DNA of 37,603 nucleotides from positions 1 through 37,603 of IMG/VR virus record IMGVR_UViG_3300044637_001164; one strand, 5' to 3'. Source of the DNA: a virus. Position 1 is the stretch's first letter. Each line of letters begins with the position of its first letter. A program made the translations under genes and the position numbers. The notes beneath the pieces were generated by a model, which was given only the letters and a program-made list of their open reading frames with translations, was not told where the DNA came from and searched no databases. This document shows positions 33,813 to 37,603 of the stretch, in pieces.

Positions 33813-34131
33813 CTCTCAGGAATTTATGGAGAGCACGCGAATAAATAGCCCCGTAAGGCTAGGCACATTGAGCGCCGCGTGAATCGGTTAGTCGTTCGCC
33901 CAATAGGTACTTTTGAACTTTGCATCTTTGAAATTTTGCAAGTCTTCACCCGTAAGTGGAGCAAGGGACAAAGCCTTTTTTGATGTCCTTGTATTTGCGT
34001 ATAATAAAACTCAGAGTACCTGAGGCGCAAAGAAAAAACGTAAAAGAAAAAGGCGCGAACTAAAAGACGCGCAATATATCTTAGTACGGGAGGCAATAAG
34101 ACAAAACACAAAGTATTTTTGAAATTGTCTT
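33813..34131 (+). ncRNA. Run of stem-loops: candidate structured non-coding RNA or long leader
   Basis: Stems seen in order: CTCTC 33813-33817 with GAGAG 33829-33833; CACGC(G) 33834-33839 with (C)GCGTG 33876-33881 enclosing TAGCC 33846 / GGCTA 33857; CTTCAC 33944 / GTGGAG 33956; CAAGGGACA 33962 / TGTCCTTG 33984 with one bulge; TTTGCG 33994 / CGCAAA 34026 enclosing CTCAG 34010 / CTGAG 34020; GCGCG 34053 / CGCGC 34068; AAGACAA 34098 / TTGTCTT 34125. Two separate hairpins have the same six-base loop CCGTAA. Strand is chosen because the promoter-like units and the following genes read rightward. Frames here code for nothing credible. Confidence 0.5.
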
Positions 34132-34143
34132 TTCTCGTATAAT
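34116..34143 (+). promoter_or_regulatory. Possible sigma70-like promoter, TTTTTG-N16-TATAAT
   Basis: TTTTTG at 34116 and a perfect TATAAT at 34138 are separated by 16 bases. The same CGTATAATAAAA/C string also occurs at 33998. A transcript from here would begin around 34150, exactly where a branched structure starts. The form differs from the Bacteroidetes consensus used in the left arm. Confidence 0.45.
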
Positions 34144-34149
34144 AAACAG

Positions 34150-34208
34150 TTAAGCCGTCCGTGCTACTTCTTAGCAGTCTCTCAAATGTGAGACGGGAGC
34201 GACGTTAA
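34150..34208 (+). ncRNA. Three-way-junction-like fold in the leader of the rightward operon
   Basis: TTAA 34150-34153 plus CGTC 34156-34159 can pair with GACG 34201-34204 plus TTAA 34205-34208 (GC bulge). Inside are the 5-bp hairpin TGCTA/TAGCA (loop CTTCT) and the 5-bp hairpin GTCTC/GAGAC. It directly follows the TATAAT promoter candidate and precedes the tRNA-like element, so it belongs to the same leader. No ribozyme core was recognised in it. Confidence 0.45.
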
Positions 34209-34220
34209 AATAAACTAAGT

Positions 34221-34266
34221 GGGCGCGAGCAGTTGGGCTTATCCTCGTTCGATTCGGGGCGCGTCA
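34221..34266 (+). ncRNA. tRNA-like element lacking an anticodon arm
   Basis: A 46-nt element: acceptor-like GGGCGCG (34221-34227) with CGCGTCA (34260-34266), six of seven pairs; D-arm-like AGC (34228-34230), loop AGTTGG with the D-loop GG, GCT (34237-34239); three-base linker; T arm CCTCG (34243-34247), loop TTCGATT (34248-34254), CGGGG (34255-34259), which matches the universal TTCRANN loop and the G53-C61 pair. There is no anticodon arm, variable loop or CCA. It might be a degraded tRNA or a mimic that recruits tRNA-processing enzymes such as RNase P. It is 40 nt before the first rightward gene. Confidence 0.55.
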
Positions 34267-34306
34267 CTATTAATCAATCAATTTTTAAACTTTAAATTTT
34301 ACAGCC

Positions 34307-34810
34307 ATGAAGACAAAAATCAACTCAGCAAAAAACATTGTTAACAAAGCGCCAAAAGTAGCGCCAAAAGTTAAGCAAGTGTTGACAATCAAGCCCACAC
34401 AAACGGAAGAGGCGAGCGAAAAAATGAGAGTCACTTTTAAACAAATGGGACTAAAAAAAGACGGGGGCGAATTAAGCGCGCAAATAGTGTTTGAAACAAG
34501 CGCCCCCGAAAATTTAGCAAAACAAGCATTGGGGCACTTCTACGCTATTATAGCGAAGTACAAAGCCGCAAATATCAAACTATTCAATTTCGCTTATCCT
34601 ATCTATTTAATAATTGAAAAAGACGGGCAAAAAATAGACTTGAGCGGCTTGCTAAGTACCGAGTACTTAGGTTTGACGCAAGGACTAAAACTAACTTGGA
34701 ATAACGAAGGATTGAAAAAGTTTGGGCGCAATGTTAGAATAGCAATTGATGCAGTGAACGAGGACAGAATGAGAATAGTTGAGAATGAGTATATTGTATT
34801 AAGCAAATAG
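34307..34810 (+). CDS. First rightward gene: protein of unknown function with basic N-terminal tail
   Basis: The 167-residue protein has a Lys/Pro/Val-rich basic tail (residues 1-30, MKTKINSAKNIVNKAPKVAP), then an alpha/beta domain (40-167) with QIVFETSAPENLAKQALGHF and LFNFAYPIYLIIEKDGQKI. The tail may bind nucleic acid. There is no Shine-Dalgarno site; the start context is ACAGCCATGA, repeated at the 198-residue gene further right. Its leader contains the tRNA-like element, and its TAG stop shares its last base with the hammerhead ribozyme stem. It is probably the earliest gene of this arm. Family not recognised. Confidence 0.75.
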   Translation: MKTKINSAKNIVNKAPKVAPKVKQVLTIKPTQTEEASEKMRVTFKQMGLKKDGGELSAQIVFETSAPENLAKQALGHFYAIIAKYKAANIKLFNFAYPIYLIIEKDGQKIDLSGLLSTEYLGLTQGLKLTWNNEGLKKFGRNVRIAIDAVNEDRMRIVENEYIVLSK

Positions 34811-34869
34811 GTTTACTGATGAGTCTTTAATAGACGAAACGTGAGGGCGCAAGTCCTCACGTATAAACC
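34810..34869 (+). ncRNA. Type I hammerhead self-cleaving ribozyme
   Basis: All core elements are present in order. Stem I: GGTTTA (34810-34815) with TAAACC (34864-34869), 6 bp. Core CTGATGA (34816-34822). Stem II: GTCT (34823-34826), loop TTAAT, AGAC (34832-34835). Core GAA (34836-34838) with A15.1 at 34839. Stem III: ACGTGAGG (34839-34846) with CCTCACGT (34855-34862), 8 bp, plus G-U and C-G pairs capped by a GCAA tetraloop. The cleavage triplet is GTA (34861-34863), so cutting is expected between 34863 and 34864. The open ends are in stem I, which defines type I. It lies between gene 34307-34810 and gene 34888-35073. Confidence 0.92.
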
Positions 34870-34887
34870 AATTAATTACTATCATTC

Positions 34888-35073
34888 ATGACGTACGAAG
34901 TAAAATTATTCAACGTGAGCGGCAATCATTGCTTTACTCACAAATGCGACGCTGAGAGTCAATATATAGCCGTAAACGAGGCGCAAAAATACGCGCGCGA
35001 AAACGGTATAAGCTATGCAAGCGCAAAGGCTAATGTTAAACGTTTAAAATTAAAAACCAATGGCAAAATATAA
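34888..35073 (+). CDS. Small protein of unknown function, 61 aa
   Basis: The protein is basic with a beta-like N-terminus (MTYEVKLFNVSGNHCFTHKC) and a helical C-terminal half (AQKYARENGISYASAKANVK). After hammerhead cleavage its messenger would begin with a 5'-hydroxyl about 24 nt before the ATG. It overlaps the next gene by 14 nt. No family recognised. Confidence 0.65.
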   Translation: MTYEVKLFNVSGNHCFTHKCDAESQYIAVNEAQKYARENGISYASAKANVKRLKLKTNGKI

Positions 35074-35311
35074 CTACAAAAAACTAATGAGTCATAACCC
35101 GACGGAGTACGGGCGAATGACAAATAAACTAGGGCAAAACATTGTATTTTTAGAGCACCCAATAAAAGGCGATGAGAGTTTTGTTATATGCGCGTGCCCT
35201 GAATTAGAGCTAGCCGCAGATAGCGACTTTTTTGAGCTCGACGATATGCTGCAGGAGCACGGAGAATACGCGCCAGCATTTGTGAACGGAGAATTTCAAC
35301 ACGGAGTATAA
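35060..35311 (+). CDS. Small acidic protein of unknown function, 83 aa
   Basis: The first half is basic (MAKYNYKKLMSHNPTEYGRM), the second acidic with LELAADSDFFELDDMLQEHGE. It may be a small host-interaction protein. AAACCA stands directly before the ATG. It overlaps the previous gene by 14 nt in another frame, which supports coupled translation. Confidence 0.65.
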   Translation: MAKYNYKKLMSHNPTEYGRMTNKLGQNIVFLEHPIKGDESFVICACPELELAADSDFFELDDMLQEHGEYAPAFVNGEFQHGV

Positions 35312-35328
35312 ACTAAAAAACCATAACT

Positions 35329-35637
35329 ATGAATCTAAATGTTATTAAAAAGTACGAAGCGAAAATACTAGAGGGTTTGAATGACCATTGTATAATGTTT
35401 AAACTAATCGGTACGCCTACAGAATCGCCGCGATGGTACAACGTGTACGAATACGATAAAGAAAACAAGGTGTTGAAAATACGTAGCACGCAAAAACCGC
35501 TAGGGTTTGATGTGGAGATAAGCGAAGAGGATGACGAATTGATGCGACATGGCAATTTCACCGATGCGTGGGCGTGGTTTAGAGAACTGCGAACAAAATT
35601 TTTAGCTGAAAATCACCCAACTATAAATAGATACTAA
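35329..35637 (+). CDS. Protein of unknown function, 102 aa
   Basis: An alpha/beta protein (MNLNVIKKYEAKILEGLNDH, then FDVEISEEDDELMRHG) with Trp/Arg-rich C-terminal helix (WAWFRELRTKFL). AAACCA precedes the ATG by five bases. No membrane segment or motif recognised. Part of the rightward small-gene operon. Confidence 0.65.
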   Translation: MNLNVIKKYEAKILEGLNDHCIMFKLIGTPTESPRWYNVYEYDKENKVLKIRSTQKPLGFDVEISEEDDELMRHGNFTDAWAWFRELRTKFLAENHPTINRY

Positions 35638-35649
35638 AACAAACCAGTC

Positions 35650-36018
35650 ATGAAAACAAAATACCTTACATTCTCTGAGCAAATAATCTTAGAGAGCATA
35701 GACTTGGACGGCTACGACGTGAGCGCCAACACCGACTTAGAAAAAATAAACGAAGTGTATGAAATATTTAAGAGCGAGTACGGATACATGATTGAAAGAA
35801 TAGGAGAGCGCAAAGCCTTTGAAGAATGGTTGCAAGGCTTGCCGTCCGCATTAAGCGTGCCGTTTTACAACTACAGAATATTGGAGTTGGCGTATGAGCG
35901 AAAAGCAATAACGACGTATAAGAATGAGCGCATGACAGAACATACAGAAAACAATTTTCTGAATCACTATTGGACTAGATTAGCTCACGCATTTTTTACA
36001 CTAAAAGAAAACCTATGA
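35650..36018 (+). CDS. Protein of unknown function, 122 aa
   Basis: An all-helical, charged protein (KYLTFSEQIILESIDLDGYD, EIFKSEYGYMIERIGERK, NFLNHYWTRLAHAFFTLKEN). AAACCA precedes the ATG by three bases. The stop TGA overlaps the start of the next gene by four bases (ATGA). No family recognised. Confidence 0.66.
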   Translation: MKTKYLTFSEQIILESIDLDGYDVSANTDLEKINEVYEIFKSEYGYMIERIGERKAFEEWLQGLPSALSVPFYNYRILELAYERKAITTYKNERMTEHTENNFLNHYWTRLAHAFFTLKENL

Positions 36019-36683
36019 AAAAATTCTTTGACTATATTCTACAAGGTAGCGGGGCTACTGAAGTGAACGCAATTAATGCCGCGATAGGGCTTGACTGGCA
36101 AGAAGTAGAAACAAAAATAGATAATTATCCACACCTTTCTTTTGTGTGTGAGAAGAACGGAGTTGGTATATGGTATAATTACGGGTGTGACTCATACTAC
36201 TTTACGGATGAGAGCGAAGAGTTTATTCCATGGGGTGAACACAATAGCTTTGAGATTCAACTAAGCGACGACCATAAACACCTACGCATGAGAGACAAAG
36301 ACACAGGAAGTGTGAGCGGCTATGTTGAGGTGTGGCAAAAACCTTATAGCGAAGTAATGTATCCATACTTTGATAATCCATTTGGTATGGGTTGTTATTG
36401 CGTGTATGAATTTAAAAAAGTAAACGATAGCGCTCCTGAGTTCGGTTATCCTGAAGACAAACCGTTCACTGCACACGGAGTGTATTCATGGTCGAATACA
36501 TGTGGATATGAGGTTGAAATAAATGAGAGCGGAGATGGTGCCCGACTAAGAATAGAGAATAGAGTAACTGAATGGTATGAAATAGAATACATTCAAGACG
36601 AAGACGAAGAAGAAGAGTTGGTGCCTACAATAGACCCGAACGGATTCAATGTACCATTAAACCAAGTAATGCGAGTAAGTTAA
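36015..36683 (+). CDS. Acidic protein of unknown function, 222 aa
   Basis: The protein is rich in Glu, Asp, Tyr and Trp, mainly beta-like (FVCEKNGVGIWYNYGCDSYY, AHGVYSWSNTCGYEVEINES), with the acidic run DEDEEEEL (about 195-202) near the C-terminus. It has the style of small phage proteins that bind or mimic host factors; acidic surface mimicry of DNA is possible, as in some anti-restriction proteins, but there is no specific match. AAACCT directly precedes the ATG. Confidence 0.66.
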   Translation: MKKFFDYILQGSGATEVNAINAAIGLDWQEVETKIDNYPHLSFVCEKNGVGIWYNYGCDSYYFTDESEEFIPWGEHNSFEIQLSDDHKHLRMRDKDTGSVSGYVEVWQKPYSEVMYPYFDNPFGMGCYCVYEFKKVNDSAPEFGYPEDKPFTAHGVYSWSNTCGYEVEINESGDGARLRIENRVTEWYEIEYIQDEDEEEELVPTIDPNGFNVPLNQVMRVS

Positions 36684-36699
36684 ACATAAAACCACAGCC

Positions 36700-37296
36700 A
36701 TGAGAACAGAAAATAAAGAGTTTAAAATCTTCACATACGAAGAGTTAAGCGACGAAGCAAAAGAAAAAGCACGTCAAATAATAGGTGAATCTAACACCGA
36801 CAATTCATGGTGGTACGAATGTATTACAGAAGAGTTCGACGCGGACGGATATTTTGAAGTAGACAAAGTTTACTTTAGTGGCTTTTGGTCGCAAGGTGAC
36901 GGAGCTATATTTGAGTACTCGAGAATCACCGATAAGTTAGTGAATGAAGCTATAGAGTCATTGTGGTTGCCTAAGTGGAAAAAAGACGTGCTAAAAGGGC
37001 TTGGTTTTGTTGGGAGCGGCAAACATCGAGGGCATTACTATCACTCAGGGTGCTGCGCTCACTATATAGAGCAAGACACGCAACAAATATATAGATACCC
37101 AAACATTGAAAAGTTCTACGACACATATCTAAGCGAAATCGAGGACTATGTAATATCAAAGTACGACGAACTGTGCGGTGAGCTATACCGTTCGTTAGAG
37201 AAGGAATATTGTTACCAATTCTCTGAGGAATGTGTAGTTGAAAACATAGCGTGTAACGGATATGAATTTAACGAAAACGGAACTATCTACAAATAA
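36700..37296 (+). CDS. Conserved phage protein of unknown function (LSDEAKEKA family)
   Basis: The 198-residue protein begins with FKIFTYEELSDEAKEKARQI, a pattern seen at the start of many phage and plasmid proteins of unknown function. It has WWYECITEEFDADGYFEVDK, FSGFWSQGDGAIFEY and a His/Cys/Tyr segment GKHRGHYYHSGCCAHY that could bind metal. The end is acidic. The start context ACAGCCATGA equals that of the first rightward gene, and AAACCA lies five bases before the ATG. Function not known to me; host takeover or defence evasion would suit the location. Confidence 0.75.
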   Translation: MRTENKEFKIFTYEELSDEAKEKARQIIGESNTDNSWWYECITEEFDADGYFEVDKVYFSGFWSQGDGAIFEYSRITDKLVNEAIESLWLPKWKKDVLKGLGFVGSGKHRGHYYHSGCCAHYIEQDTQQIYRYPNIEKFYDTYLSEIEDYVISKYDELCGELYRSLEKEYCYQFSEECVVENIACNGYEFNENGTIYK

Positions 37297-37304
37297 AAAT
37301 AAGC

Positions 37305-37603
37305 ATGAAAACCTACATCAAAAAAACACACGAAGCTATTATTGAATACCTTGAAGGATTAAACAATAGCGAATTAATGCAAGTGCACAATGAGTATTGT
37401 GAAAATATGCAGTACGACGAGGACAGAGTGTATGAAAATAGCGAGGACTTCTTAGAAGAGAACTTTGCTACGAAACTTGACGCTGTGAGAGCGGCAACGT
37501 ATGGCGAGTACGATTTTAGGCATGACTACGCAATAGTTAATGGCAACGGGAATATAGAAACATCAAACGATGTGTCTGACTTCGTAGATATACCGTCTAT
37601 TGC
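37305..37603 (+). CDS. Conserved phage protein, C-terminus cut by window edge
   Basis: An ATG at 37305 opens a frame of 99 codons that runs off the right edge (MKTYIKKTHEAIIEYLEGLN...). The segments LNNSELMQVHNEYCENMQYD, ATYGEYDFRHDYAIVNGNGN and the acidic DEDRVYENSEDFLEENF match a pattern (EL-x-x-x-x-NEYC...YGxYxxxxDYxxxNGxGN) that recurs in small phage and plasmid proteins of unknown function. It is 8 nt from the stop of the gene before it and continues the same operon. Confidence 0.72.
   Translation, partial: MKTYIKKTHEAIIEYLEGLNNSELMQVHNEYCENMQYDEDRVYENSEDFLEENFATKLDAVRAATYGEYDFRHDYAIVNGNGNIETSNDVSDFVDIPSI

Larger units (their letters stand above)
32419..34306. other. Divergent non-coding control region of almost 2 kb
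   Basis: No convincing gene is visible on either strand. The longest open frame (188 codons from 32527, plus strand) has Phe/Leu/Cys/Ile-rich composition typical of T-rich non-coding DNA. Going right the region holds a G-rich then T-rich stretch, GGAAACG motifs, four tandem promoter-like units (33050-33345), an A/T-rich tract (33346-33780) and a run of stem-loops (33813-34266). The two arms of genes point away from it. It is the likely place for early promoters and possibly the replication origin; the latter is inferred. Confidence 0.7.

Noticed and set aside
33908-33915. TACTTTTG as a rightward Bacteroidetes promoter
   Set aside because: There is no TTG at 17-23 bases upstream, so only half of the consensus is present.
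33824-34111. 95-codon open frame on the minus strand
   Set aside because: It runs through the series of stem-loops and has an irregular composition; the pairings explain the sequence better.
34150-34208. Second hammerhead ribozyme in the leader
   Set aside because: The junction has no CTGANGA or GAAA core; only one full hammerhead was found, so a circular RNA made by two ribozymes is not supported.
34193-34268. Complete tRNA gene around the T arm
   Set aside because: No matching 5' acceptor strand or anticodon arm at the right distance; only the shortened 46-nt form pairs.
32915-34394. 13-base direct repeat TTGACAATCAAGC at 32915 and 34382
   Set aside because: One or two such 13-mers are expected by chance for this length, and one copy is inside a gene.

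Overview
The window is about 37.6 kb of a double-stranded DNA tailed phage. The gene set and order best fit a crAss-like (Crassvirales-type) short-tailed phage of a Bacteroidetes host, probably Flavobacterium-like. Three things support this: the leftward block TerL, portal, scaffold-like protein, major capsid protein, fibre/decoration proteins, lysis genes, receptor-binding-type proteins, three ring-size proteins, one 1,639-residue muzzle-size protein and Ala/Gly-rich virion proteins; a near absence of Shine-Dalgarno sites; and two promoters of the Bacteroidetes form TTG-N19-TAnnTTTG. Assignments rest on motif recognition and gene order, because no database search was possible.

Layout. (1) Positions 1-32355 are all on the minus strand. 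Reading from right to left there is a cluster of small early/middle-type genes (32355-28655: zinc-finger, winged-helix-like, GroES-like and unknown proteins), then packaging and head genes (28658-20284), head/fibre-type and unknown genes (20277-17155), a lysis-type cassette (17102-15181), surface and fibre proteins with an embedded family-25 glycosyltransferase (15178-9937), the neck/tail rings with an embedded RusA-type resolvase (9937-7575), the muzzle-like protein (7575-2656), and candidate ejection/cargo proteins (2656-1, the last one cut by the window edge). Genes are packed tightly, and eight junctions share the 1-nt stop/start overlap TAATG. (2) Positions 32356-34306 hold almost 2 kb without a convincing gene between divergent arms. 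This stretch has a leftward Bacteroidetes promoter, a cluster of GGAAACG motifs, four tandem promoter-like units each ending in GTGAGGCGGCAA, an A/T-rich tract, and then a dense run of stem-loops ending in a tRNA-like element that has no anticodon arm. (3) Positions 34307-37603 are plus-strand small genes of unknown function, probably early or host-interaction genes, the last one cut by the window edge.

The outstanding item is a complete type I hammerhead self-cleaving ribozyme at 34810-34869. It lies between the first and second rightward genes and its stem I includes the last base of the first gene's stop codon. With the tRNA-like element just upstream of that first gene and the series of hairpins before it, the rightward transcript looks as if it is controlled or processed by RNA structure. 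That RNA region is the best candidate here for a little-described system.
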